DNA from: Boswellia sacra
Taxonomy: Eukaryota; Streptophyta; Magnoliopsida; Sapindales; Burseraceae
DNA: 64,000 nucleotides
Direction: 5' to 3'
NCBI GenBank assembly: GCA_013180625.2
Contig: SNVD02013269.1
Location: 723,786 to 787,785 of the forward strand
The notes beneath the pieces were generated by a model, which was not told the origin of the DNA, did not search any database, and worked only from the letters and a program-made list of their open reading frames with translations. The stretch's first letter is position 1. Each line of letters starts with the position of its first letter. Shown here piece after piece: positions 1-10,014 of the stretch. The position numbers and the translations under genes were made by a program.

Positions 1-2162
1 GGAAAAATAGGACTATCCAAGAAATGGCTAGGACCATGTTACTTGAAAATAATTTGCCAAAATATTTTTGGGCCGAAGCCGTTAATACCGCATGCTTTAT
101 AATCAATAGAGTCCATATTAGAGCTTTAATAAAGAAAACTCCTTATAAACTTTGGAAAGGAAGAAAACCCAACATTGGATTTTTTAAAGTTTTTGGATGT
201 AAATGTTTTATTTTAAACACTAAGATAACCTTGGAAAATTTGATGCAAAAGCCGATGTTGGAATTTTTGTTGGCTACTCTAACCATAGTAAAGCATATAG
301 AGTTTTTAACAAAAAGACTCTTACTATTGAAGAATCTATGCATGTTGAATTTGATGAAACTAATGTTATTTCTTCAAAGAATTTAGATGATGATATTGTT
401 GAGGTAGAAAGGCAAATCAAAGAATCAAGGCTTGATGAAAAGAGCCAAGATGAATTACAACTTCAACAAGAAAAGCTTGAGGAAGTAAATGATTCTTCCC
501 AAGAATTACCAAAGGAATGGAGGTATGCAAAAGCTCACCCTAAAGATCTCATTATTGGTGAACCATCACAAGGTATGAAAACTAGATCTTCTTTTAAGAA
601 CTTTTGTAATCATTTTGCTTTTGTCTCTCAATTTGAACCAAAATCTTTTAAAGAAGCCGAAAATGACGAAAGTTGGATTTTGGCTATGCAAGAAGAATTG
701 AATCAATTTGAGAGAAATCAAGTTTGGGAATTAGTCCCTAGACCCAAAAATCATTCTATTATAGGCACTAAATGGATTTTTAGAAATAAAGTAGATGAAA
801 ATGGCACCATTATTAGAAACAAAGCTAGACTTGTTGCTCAAGGATACAATCAAGAAGAAGGTATTGATTATGAGGAAACCTTTGCACCGGTTGCTAGATT
901 AGAATCAATTAGAATATTGTGTGCATTTGCATGTTATAAAAATTTTACATTATATCAAATGGATGTCAAAAGTGCATTTTTAAATGGTTACATTATGGAG
1001 GAAGTATATGTAGAGCAACCTCTTGGTTTTCAAAATCATGATTTTCCAAACCATGTTTTCAAACTCAAAAAGGCACTTTATGGCTTGAAACAAGCACCAA
1101 GAGCATGGTATGATAGATTGAGCAAATTTCTCATTGATAATGGTTTCGAAATGAAAAAAGTTGATACTACTCTTTTTGTTAAAACAAAAAATGATGATTT
1201 ATTAATTGTTCAAATCTATGTTGATGATATTATATTTGGTGCTACTAATGTCTCTATGTGTGAGGAATTTTCCAAGTGCATGCAACAAGAATTTGAAATG
1301 AGCTTAATGGGAGAATTAAATTTCTTCCTTGGACTTCAAATCAAGCAATCAATAGATAGGATCTTCATTAATCAAGCTAAATACACAAGAGATCTTCTCA
1401 AGAAGTTTGGCATGGATAATTCAAGGACATATAACACACCTATGGGTACATTAACCAAGCTTGACAAAGATGAGAAAGGAAAAGATGTTGAGGTAACAAA
1501 GTATCGAGGTATGATTGGCTCTCTTTTGTATTTAATTGCTAGTAGACCTGATATTATGTTTAGTGTGTGTATGTGTACTAGATTTCAATCTTGTCCAAAG
1601 GAATCTCACCTTAAAACTGTCAAAAGGATATTTAGATATCTTCTTGGAACCATAAATCTAGGTCTTTGGTATACTAAGTGTGATAATTTTGATCTAATTA
1701 GTTATTCTGATTCGGACTTTGTTGGAAGTCTTCTTGATAGAAAGAGCACTAGTGGCTCTTGCCATTTTCTAGGACATGCATTAGTCTCATGGTTTAGTAG
1801 AAAACAAAATTCTGTTGCCTTATCAACCGCGGAAGCCGAGTATATTGTAGTAGGAAGTTGTTGTGCATAATCTCTTTGGATGAAACAAATTTTAAAAGAT
1901 TATGGTGTGGTATTTGATCATATTCCCATCAAATGTGACAATATAAGTGCCATCAACATTTCAAAAAAATATCATACAACACTCTAGGACTAAGCATATA
2001 GAGATTAGACATCATTTTATTAGAGATCATGTGCAAAAAGGTAATATTTCTTTAGAATTTGTTCCCACCGATAAACAATTAGCCGATATATTTACTAAAC
2101 CCCTTAGTCAAGATAGATTTTGCATAATTAGAAGAGAATTAGGCATGTTGGATATGTCTTAA
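1..2162 (+). pseudogene. copia pol remnant: integrase C-terminus, reverse transcriptase, RNase H
   Basis: The coding frame enters from the left edge at base 3. The first part (to about 235) is the integrase C-terminal region, with LWKGRKPNIGFFKVFGCKC. RT follows, with the catalytic YVDD at about 1218-1230, then [14 protein letters not shown]. RNase H carries SYSDSDFVG and STAEAEY. Breaks: a one-base loss near 232 shifts the frame, a TAA at 1868-1870 replaces an expected Gln codon, and a frameshift lies in the A-rich stretch near 1960-1970. The frame from 1947 to 2162 carries the RNase H end (SRTKHIEIRHHFIRDHV) and the usual copia tail. The family is certain. The product is not functional as it stands. 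Confidence 0.92.
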
Positions 2163-2390
2163 TTTTGCTTTAATATGATAATCTTTGAATGGTAGCATAT
2201 GTTAAGGGGGAGAATATATTTAGGGGGAGTAGTTAATTTGATTACATCTTTTTGATGATAACAAAAGGGGGAGAAATAGTTGAGTTGGATTGCTTATATT
2301 CATAACAAGTGCCATTCTTTTTGCTTATTATTGATTTTATTTTCATTCTTGATTTTAGATTATATTTTAAAGCAATCAATGGTTTGTCAT

Positions 2391-2408
2391 CATAAAAAAG
2401 GGGGAGAT
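2391..2408 (+). other. polypurine tract of element A
   Basis: An A-run followed by GGGGGAGAT abuts the TGTTAG start of the LTR. This is the normal primer site for plus-strand DNA synthesis. Further G-rich purine patches lie upstream at about 2202-2230 and 2265-2276. Confidence 0.8.
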
Positions 2409-2639
2409 TGTTAGCCCTAAGGCTACATGATAATTTTGATGATAACAATACACATTGATTAATTGAGATTTACTAACATGTTTATTTATGTGCAAGAGTA
2501 AGATCATTGAAATAATTTTAAAATCAAGAAGAGGCTTATTAAAATGAAGTGTTGAAGCTAAGGAGAAGACTACATGTTAAAGGCACCAAAGTTTAAGAAC
2601 AAGGATTGACTCAAGGAATGTGACACATGAGCAATGTTC

Positions 2640-3320
2640 AATCAATTGGTCATATATATCTCTACAAATATCCAAATGATGTGATTCTTGAGCCTTTGGA
2701 AAGCTTACTCAATTTATAACATTTCATATGTTTTAATGAAATTCAAATTTCAAGTGCAAGGTTGTCCAAATCATCATGCAAGTTGAAAGACAAATGGAAG
2801 CAGCTGACATGAGCACTGAATACTCCTTTGGACATATCTTGAGCTAGAAAAATCAAAATGACTTGATTCTTATGGCATTGGAAAGACGACTTAATATGTT
2901 TTGAAGAAATTCAAATTTCAAATGAAAGGCTGACATAATTGACATGCAATTCGGTGGACTGACACAGAGAAGAAAAATCAACTCACATGAGCACCGAATG
3001 GTGTTTTGGCCATATCTTAAGATAGAGATATCCAAATACTTTGATTCTTAATTTTTTGGAAAGCTTATTCAAATATGCAGATCTTTCATGTTTTGAAGAA
3101 ATTCAAATTTCAAACAGAAGACTGACAGAATTATCATTCAATTTGGTGGACTGACACAAGAAAGAAAAATTAAGTCACATAAGCACCGAATGGTGTTTTG
3201 GCCATATCTTGAGCTAAAGATATCTAAATGACTTGATTCTTGATGCGTTGGAAAGATTATTTAAATTTTCAAATCTTTTATGTTTTGCATATTTTCAAAT
3301 TTCAAACGGAATATTGACAA
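2640..3320 (+). repeat. four diverged 170-190 bp repeats in U3 of LTR A
   Basis: The core ATTCAAATTTCAA recurs at about 2741, 2909, 3101 and 3293. Each is followed by GACA-rich sequence, and three are followed by a version of GAGCACCGAATGGTGTTTTG or GAGCACTGAATACTCC. Spacing is 168-192 bp. Such internal U3 repeats are often promoter or enhancer duplications in plant LTRs; that role is inference. Confidence 0.75.
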
Positions 3321-3405
3321 AAATGGAAGACAATATTATGGTTTTTATGGTAGGTAGAAAATTTGGAGTTGGTGTCTTCACTTGATTAAGTTCATCTCAT
3401 TTGCC

Positions 3406-3413
3406 TATAAAAG
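3406..3413 (+). promoter_or_regulatory. TATA box of LTR A
   Basis: TATAAAAG lies inside TTGCCTATAAAAGGAGCC. The sequence downstream is consistent with a transcript start near 3435-3445 and with the usual long leader. This is the only good TATA element in the LTR. Confidence 0.6.
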
Positions 3414-3623
3414 GAGCCATTCTCCTATGCATTCAAAAAGAGCAAGAAGAAGAGAAGAATCTATCAAGCAAAAAAAACAAAAGAAATATCAAGTCTAGAG
3501 AGCTTTTATATTCTTTATCTACTCTTTGAGGAGAGTTGTACTTTTGTTGTAAAAATTTTCTTTGTTCTTGTATTGTGGTGAGAGTGAGATATTCTTGTAA
3601 AGGATAATAGTTATCCTTGAGAG

Positions 3624-4010
3624 AACTCTTGTTGTGTGTTATCAAGAGTTGAAAGAAGTTTTCTTGGTGAGGTTGTTCATCAAGAAGAACTCTTGGTGTG
3701 GTGTTATCAAGGGTTGAAGGAAGTTGCCTTGGTGAGGTTGTTCATCAAGAAGAACTCTTGGTGTGGTGTTATCAAGGGTTGAAGGAAGTTGCCTTGGTGA
3801 GGTTGTTCATCAAGAAGAACTCTTGGTGTGGTGTTATCAAGAGTTGAAAAAAGTTGCCTTGGTGAGGTTGTTCATCAAGAAGAACTCTTGGTGTGGTGTT
3901 ATCAAGGGTTGAAGGAAGTTGCCTTGGTGAGGTTGTTCATCAAGAAGAACTCTTGGTGTGGTGTTATCAAGGGTTGAAGAAAAAGTCTTGGTGAGGTTGT
4001 TCATCAAGCA
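3624..4010 (+). repeat. 65 bp tandem repeat, about six units, in LTR A
   Basis: Units start at AACTCTTG at 3624, 3688, 3753, 3818, 3883 and 3948. Spacing is 64, 65, 65, 65 and 65 bp. The units read GGTGTGGTGTTATCAAG, then AAGTTGCCTTGGTGAGG, then TTGTTCATCAAGAAG. The middle four are almost identical. The first and last are more diverged, as expected for growth by slippage or unequal exchange from the middle. There are no unique spacers, so this is not a CRISPR-like array. Confidence 0.92.
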
Positions 4011-4325
4011 AGTTGTAAAGATTTCTACAACTTAGTGGAAAGCTTAGCTCGTGGAGCTAGGAGCCCGTGGACGTAGGCAAGGTTTGCCGAACCACGTAAA
4101 TTGAGTTTGCACTCTCTCTATCCCTATGCTCTTTATATTTACTTGCACTTGTGATTGTTCTTTATTGCTATTCTATTGATTGCATTCTATTTTCATCTTC
4201 TTCACCTTTATTCTCAAAGAAAAAGTTAAATAATTTTGATCTTTCAAGAAAAGTTTTCTAATTCCGTATTGATAAATAAAAACCTAATTCACCCCCCTTC
4301 TTGGGTTGCCATACCTGGGTCAACA

Positions 4326-5140
4326 GATAGGTGACCAATTAGATATATAAGTAAGTTAATATCATCCTTATGCTCAACAACACATGTATCAGAAATAGCC
4401 TTGCCCTTATTTTTCTTTTTTAGCTTAGGGCAATATTTCTTCCAATGCCTTTTCTCACGACAAAAGACACACTTATCTTTTTCTAGTCTCCCCCTCGATC
4501 GAATTTTTCCTTTTTCCTTGTTTCCTACTTTGACTATGCCCTCTTATTGTTAATGCATCTACTGACTCATCCCTATGTTCTCTTTGGTCTTTCTTACGAA
4601 TTTCATAATTTAACAAAGCAGAAGAAACTTCTTTAAAAGATAGTTTATCTTTCCCATGGATAAGAGTAATGCACAAATGATCTAATTCATTAAGAAGTGA
4701 GCCAATTAATAAAGTTTAATAAATCAGTAATAAATCAGAAATGAGCATCCAGATGCTCGTACCTGGTTTCAACTTAAGACGAAACAATCTTTTCAATAGA
4801 TACAGTCGATTCTCATTACTTTTCTTCATATATTTGTTTTTCAGTGCCTTTGATAGTTTGCTTGCAGATATCTCTTTTGTGAATGGATACTTCTGTTCTC
4901 TATACAGACAAGAGCAATCAACCCATAAGTTTTTATATTCAACCTGTCTTAGTCTCTTGCACTAATATCTTCTGGTTTTGTTTCTTCCAAAACAATATCC
5001 AAATCTTGTTGATACAACTCATCTAACACCTCACTCTGCCATAAGCCAAAATTATTTCGACCATCAAATTTTTTAACGTCTATTTTTGCATTTGTCATAG
5101 TCATTTTCTTCTCTGGTATAGTTGACGATGATGCCATCAT
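4326..5140 (-). pseudogene. copia gag remnant (relic B)
   Basis: From the ATG at 5140 the frame reads MMASSSTIPEKK, then KFDGRNNFGLWQSEVLDELY, the typical start of a TNT1/Tork-type copia gag. Further down (4676-4473) lies LLNYEIRKKDQREHRDES, the end of the gag capsid domain. A CCHC zinc knuckle, CVFCREKRHWKKYC (CX2CX4HX4C), is encoded at about 4430-4474. The frame breaks between these parts. It is truncated by the insertion at 4326. Confidence 0.82.
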
Positions 5141-5306
5141 TGTCTCTCACAAATAAGTTTGATACACAAAATTCTCCAATAACCGAGCTCTTACCAAACT
5201 ATTATGTTTAATAACTAGCAATCCAAATTCAACAGCATAGAATAGCAGTAAGTGCTTTAATGAAATAGCCACTCACTAAACCTAGAGGACCAGAAGCTAA
5301 ATTCAA

Positions 5307-5318
5307 GCTCTAACACCA
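5307..5318 (-). other. primer binding site of relic B
   Basis: The minus strand reads TGGTGTTAGAGC, two bases off the initiator-Met PBS TGGTATCAGAGC, a few bases from the LTR end. This fixes the orientation of B. Confidence 0.65.
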
Positions 5319-5320
5319 CT

Positions 5321-5495
5321 TGTTATGCTTCCTTTGCACACAACAATTCAACAAATGGACAACTATATATGGAGTAAGTATCCAGTCTAAAAGATTAGTC
5401 TATTAGGTGAAGGAACTCCTCCTATATATAAGCCCCATAACCTTTTCTTAATCAATCAAAATGAGACTCTAAATGGGGACTCCATGGGTCCAACA
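5321..5495 (-). repeat. short 5' LTR of relic B
   Basis: 175 bp with TGTT...AACA ends (minus strand TGTTGGACCC to CATAACA). A TATATATA box at 5423-5431 on the minus strand is correctly placed for a compact U3. The left neighbour is the PBS and gag. Confidence 0.65.
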
Positions 5496-6530
5496 ATGGA
5501 TGCATGGAGCTTAAATGGTTACATTGAATATGCAGGTTAACCTACTTATTCTCAGGGGTAAACAGGAGTGGTAATGCTTTAAGATTTTATGATAGTAATT
5601 GATTGTTCACAATCTTCATTCATTTATTTTTATGAGTAGTTTTAGTTTTTAAAAGGAGTATTGATAATTAAGCCCCAGCTGATCGGTCAAAGTTGTTACA
5701 TACTTGTTATATTAAAACCTGATTACGATCCGAAAACTTAACGGTGGATTTCAAGAAATTAAGGTTTTCTTTCCAATTCTCTTCTGTGGGATGTCTCACA
5801 TACATACCAAATAAAATGGCTGCTAACAAATTTATGAGAAACTTAGATTTGTACCTTAAGAAAAAAAAGGGCCAGGCTACATATATGGGAAAAACTGCTC
5901 AGTCGTCGATCAAATTGTTTGAACTTAAGACAATTTTCTTAAGTGGATTACCAAATTAAAACCTACCTGCTTGTGATCAATCTTTTAATGCCTGTGATCT
6001 GCTTGTGATTTGTTACCTGACAGGGAACTAGAAAGTATCTTTCAGTTATGCAAGGAACGTTTAGAGCCAGTGGTGGTTGCAGTTATGTGAAAAAGCCTCA
6101 TTTTTTGTTGGAAAGCCCTAATTTTCTACAATATTTGACGGTGAGTGAACTTTTGCAGTATCATGAAGAGTACATATATAATGTTCCCTTTCTTAAAGCA
6201 ACCGAAAATCAACATTTTCAGGTCAATCTATAAGGGAGAAGGTTGGCATTTGGATTTTCGTCTCGCTGCCTGGTATCAACGTCGGCCACCTTGCTTCTTT
6301 GTAATTGTAGGATAATAAATAATAAATTATGTTCTATTTCTTTTTAATATATCATCTATGTGCTCAATTTTTTTAAATAATATATTAAAATCATCTGATT
6401 CAACTTTATTACTTATCTTCTGATCTCAGTTTGTCAAACTGATCACTGAAGACAATACCTCCATCTACTGAAGCCATACCGCCTCCAGTCCTCCAAGTTA
6501 TAAAATTCATGGTGAAACTCTGGAAGTAAT
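5496..6530. other. no recognised gene; 3' flank of the glycerol kinase pseudogene
   Basis: This AT-rich stretch lies between relic B and the glycerol kinase stop codon. It should contain the old 3' UTR of that gene at its right end. Two short open frames (5744-5959 and 6048-6233) show no recognisable domain. I do not call them genes. Confidence 0.5.
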
Positions 6531-6776
6531 TTATGCAGGATCAGCCAAGTCCAATGTTCTGTCAACAACTTTGCACCAAGATTCTGCCTTCTTCTTCCTA
6601 AGTTCCTCCGTTAAATTGGGCTTAAAGATGGTAGAAGTCCTCTTATTCCTTTCTCCCAAAGTAAACACTTCATCCTCTTTCCAAAACCCCATTGCCAATC
6701 CAGCTGCAAAAGCTGCTCCGAGGGCTGTTGTCTCTATATCAGCTGGTCTCACCACTGGACTTCCTAAAAGGTAAGC
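6531..6776 (-). pseudogene. GLPK: glycerol kinase last exon
   Basis: It follows an AG acceptor at 6778-6777 and encodes AYLLGSPVVRPADIETTALG, then AAFAAGLAMGFW. It closes with ESWCKVVDRTLDLADPA and a stop at 6531-6533. The reading frame is undamaged and the length matches the C-terminal end of plant glycerol kinases. It is separated from the previous exon by a 156 bp intron. Confidence 0.87.
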
Positions 6777-6932
6777 CTATAAATAAAGGATTATTAAAAA
6801 AAAAATTCTAAAATTAAAATCGGCTACCAAAAATAAATGATACCAACACTAGAATTAATATCATTCAGGAAGAATAAACTACATATGACTGCAAAAATTA
6901 ACTATCTCAGAAAGCACTAGTGCAGCCCAAAC

Positions 6933-7108
6933 CTGAATTTGCATCAACAGGTTATTAACAGTGGCACCTCCATCAACTCTGAGTGTGAAATCCTCACTTT
7001 CATCGTTTTCCATTGCATCCTTTCGCATTACATCCAGGACATCATTCACTTGAAAGCATATACTTTCAAGCACAGATTGAGCAATTTGAGCCTTGCCTGT
7101 AAACCTTG
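6933..7108 (-). pseudogene. GLPK: glycerol kinase penultimate exon
   Basis: On the far side of copia E the frame resumes with KAQIAQSVLESICFQVNDVL, then DVMRKDAMENDESEDFTLRV and DGGATVNNLLMQIQ, and ends at a GT donor (6932-6931). The few residues that normally join this to the previous block (family TR(F/Y)TNK) are missing, and the frames do not match. A small deletion therefore lies at or near the copia insertion point. Confidence 0.85.
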
Positions 7109-8454
7109 TGTTAATATCGGTGTGTCGAGCTGGTGTCGAGATTCGTCTAGTGTTGTTGTCGAGCTTGTATCCTTTGTTGCGTTGTTATTTTGTCCAGTGT
7201 CGAGAATATTGTTGAGATGTGTCGAGATATGTCGAGTTGATTATGTCGAGATATGTCGAACTGTGTCGAGTTGATTATGTCGAGATATGTCGAGACGTGT
7301 CGAATTGATTATGTCAAGTTATTGGTGTCAAGTGTGGTTTTGCCGAGCTTCGATTTTGTCTAGTGTCGAGACCTTGTTGAGTGTCGAGTAGTTGTTGTGT
7401 CATGATTGTCGCGTGACGAGAAAATGTCGAGTTTTCGAGATCATGTCCTGTGTCGAGCTTATATGCATATCGAGCTTGCTCATATGCATCATGTCGAATT
7501 GGAGAGTGTTGATTGTCAAGTGTCGGTAACGAGATTGTCGAGTGTCGAGCACTTGAGCCGAGAGTGCTACTGACGAGTTCTGATTTGGTAATAACATGCA
7601 TGTGCCATGCACAAGTTATGTTTTGATCAACTTGTGATGAAACAAGAATATTAGTTTACTGTTTCTAGAATTATAGGAAATATTTGATTTATAAATATCT
7701 CCTAGGATTAGGATAATATCTTGTATCCTAATTAGAATAGGAGATTATTTATTTATCCTAATCTCTTTAGGTATTTAATCACTTCCTATTTTTTTCTCCT
7801 AATCCTAATGTGATTTTGATTAGATCTTTTACAGAATTTCTAGGAGATTTTGTCCAGGCCTCTCATTATATATATTTCTTGTAATAACCAGGCGAAAAAG
7901 AGACGTTGAAGAGAGATTAAATTGGTTAGCTGATTTGGTTGTAAGAGAGTCTTGATTTTGGCATTCCATGAATTGAGAGAAAAGCTTCAACGCAAATTGG
8001 AATGTCTTCTTTGATTTAATTTCTTGAGTCTTTTGATTCATGTATGAGTGGTAGAAATCATACATGAGTTGTTGATTGAGTCTGTGTGAGTTAGTGGACA
8101 CTTGGGATAACTTGCGGGTTAAGTGTTTATGTAATTCAATGTCAGACTTTGTGTGTTATGTTTAACTTAACAGAGTGTTGTTAAGTTATCTACGATAGAG
8201 AGTGGGCAGTGTCACTAGAGTTTATGATCTTTGCGAAGATTTTGTTTTACAAAGATTAGGTCAGTATGTGAGGGTGAGTCAGCACTGTAAAAGGTCCTAA
8301 AGATTGTACAAACAAAACTTAGTGAATTGCAGCTCTATAGCTGTCCGTGGACGTAGGTTTTATAACCGAATCACGTAAAAATCCTCCTGTGCCAATTTAC
8401 TTTACAGTTTACTGTTTTTTTTTTATATATAACTACATACTTCCAAAACTCTCA
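7109..8454 (+). repeat. 5' LTR of copia E
   Basis: It begins TGTTAATATCGG and ends AACTCTCA. The first 450 bp hold about sixteen exact TGTCGAG heptamers plus near-copies. A TATATATAT box lies at about 7867-7875. Near the 3' end, CGTGG (8346-8350) and TCACG (8371-8375) bracket ACGTAGG, matching the motif in LTR A with one stem base changed. Confidence 0.93.
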
Positions 8455-8456
8455 AT

Positions 8457-8468
8457 TGGTATCAGAGC
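8457..8468 (+). other. primer binding site of copia E
   Basis: TGGTATCAGAGC is complementary to the 3' end of plant initiator-Met tRNA, two bases after the LTR. It is a perfect 12-base site. Confidence 0.92.
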
Positions 8469-8517
8469 AGGTTCACTGATAGACAAGTGAAGAATACGAT
8501 CAGGTTGATCTGGAAGA

Positions 8518-10014
8518 ATGGAGTTTATTCGCAATGGAGGATCCGAAATACAACCACCTATCCTTGATGACAGTAATTATTCATATTAGAAGGTAAGAAT
8601 GATGATGTATATTAAATCTCTTGATGATAGGGCATGGACTAATGTGCTTAAAGGATGGACACCGCCAACAAAAGTGAATGCTTTTGGTGATTTCGAAGCC
8701 AAACCAGAGGATGAATGGACTGATGAAGAATGCGGACATTTCAACTGGAATTCAAAGGCTCTTAACGCAATCTTTGCTGTAGTGGACTTAAACAATTTCG
8801 GATAGATTTCAAGGAGCAAAGTGGCCAAAGAAGCATGGGACATACTTGAGGTAAAACATGAAGGTACTGTATTTGTTGAAAGATCTAAGTTGATGAGATT
8901 AAATTCTCAGTTTGAGAATCTGATGATGCATGAGGATGAGTAAATTTCTGAGTTTTACTCTAAGATATGTCATATTACAAATTCAGCATACACGCTTGAC
9001 AAAACTTTCACTGATACAGAAATTGTTAGCAAAATAATTAGTTATATTCCAGATAAATTTCAACCTAAAATTTCAGCCATTGAGGAAGTTAAAAACACTA
9101 ATGAGATGAGGGTTGATGAACTGATTGACATTCTCCAAAATTTTGAAATTAATCAGAGTATTAGGAAGCAAAAAGGTAAAAGCATTGCATTCAATGTGAA
9201 ACTTAAAAAATCTAATGATGAAAATAGTGATGAGCTTGATGAAACTGATTCTAAACAGATTGCTTTTCTAATAAGAAATTATGTCAAGTTTATGAAAAGA
9301 AATTTCAGGAAAAAGAATCAAGGAAAGCCATCAAACTCAAGCAAAGAAAAATTCAGAAAGTTCAGCAAGGAGAATGACAAGAGGAAGCCAAAACAACAAG
9401 AAAAGAAAGGGCAAATTTAGTGTTATGAATGTTCTGGTTATGGGCATATTGAATCTGAATGTGCTAATCTAAAAAAGAAGAATAAAGGATTGACAGCAAC
9501 CTGGAGTGATGAATCAAAATCTGAGTCAAAAGATCAAGACTGCATGAGCAACTTTGTTGCATTTACTGTATTTGTAACTGACAAAGGAAAGGCTGTTATG
9601 TATGACATAACAGAAAATTGTAGAACCAGTATTGATCATTCAGATGAAGAAGAAGGACCAGAATATTATGAAGAGTTGCAAGAGACATACAACACACTCT
9701 ATGGTGAATGGCTTAATCAGAAGGAAGAAATCAAAATCTTTAAGAAGAAGATTGGGGTGTTGGAATGTAAAAAATCCTATTCTGAAAATCGTATCTCGGA
9801 GCTAGAGACTATTTTGACAGACAAAACAACATATATTGAGAAAATCACAACAGAACTAGTTGAAAGCAAGAGATGTATTGATCAACTCAAAATTGAAGCA
9901 GCCAAACTTGATCAGGTCTTGAGTCTTGGAAGAGACAATTCTAACAAACATGGATTGGGGTATACAGAAGGTAATGTTGCTTCTTCATCAAAAACAGTCT
10001 TTGTGAAATTCTGA
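8518..10014 (+). pseudogene. copia E gag (capsid, zinc knuckle, coiled coil)
   Basis: The frame starts MEFIRNGGSEIQPPILDDSN, a usual copia gag opening. It passes through the UBN2-type gag domain (AWTNVLKGWTPP, KEAWDILEVKHEGT, FYSKICHITNSAY). A basic Lys-rich linker leads to a zinc knuckle CYECSGYGHIESEC (CX2CX4HX4C) at 9421-9462, followed by ATWSDESKSESKDQD. From 9658 to 9990 it is strongly heptad-like and charged (coiled coil). In-frame stops lie just after SNYSY (about 8588), after NNFG, after HEDE and at 9418-9420 directly before the knuckle. The layout is typical of SIRE gag. Confidence 0.88.

Larger units (their letters stand above)
1..4325 (+). mobile_element. Ty1/copia LTR retrotransposon A, 3' half
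   Basis: The window opens inside the integrase of a copia element. The element continues through RT and RNase H and ends with a long LTR. A polypurine tract lies directly before the LTR, and the LTR has TG...CA ends. The RT style ([13 protein letters not shown]) suggests the SIRE/Maximus side of copia, but only about 230 bp separate the pol stop from the polypurine tract, so there is no extra 3' ORF here. The 5 bases after the LTR are GATAG; the matching left duplication lies outside the window. It is inserted into the gag region of element B. Confidence 0.9.
2409..4325 (+). repeat. 3' LTR of copia element A (about 1.9 kb)
   Basis: It starts TGTTAGCC right after the polypurine tract and ends GTCAACA, so TGTT and AACA form short inverted termini. 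A TATA box (TATAAAAG, 3406-3413) sits about midway and marks the likely U3/R boundary. U3 holds four diverged copies of a 170-190 bp unit. R-U5 holds six copies of a 65 bp unit. Near the end, CGTGG (4066-4070) and CCACG (4092-4096) bracket a short loop with ACGTAGG, a motif also present in the LTRs of element E. Confidence 0.88.
4326..5495 (-). mobile_element. Ty1/copia relic B, 5' end (minus strand), interrupted by element A
   Basis: Reading on the minus strand from 5495, a 175 bp LTR (5495-5321) begins TGTTGGACCC and ends CATAACA. A diverged initiator-Met primer site (TGGTGTTAGAGC) follows, then a copia gag frame cut off at 4326 by LTR A. The remainder should lie left of the window. A is therefore younger than B. 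Confidence 0.75.

Noticed and set aside
3624..4010. Regular short repeats that could suggest a CRISPR-like array
   Set aside because: The units are directly abutting 65-mers without unique spacers, and they lie inside a plant copia LTR.
7314..7612. Minus-strand frames in the LTR of copia E (and 16640-17123)
   Set aside because: They are translations of the TCGACA microrepeat in the LTR.
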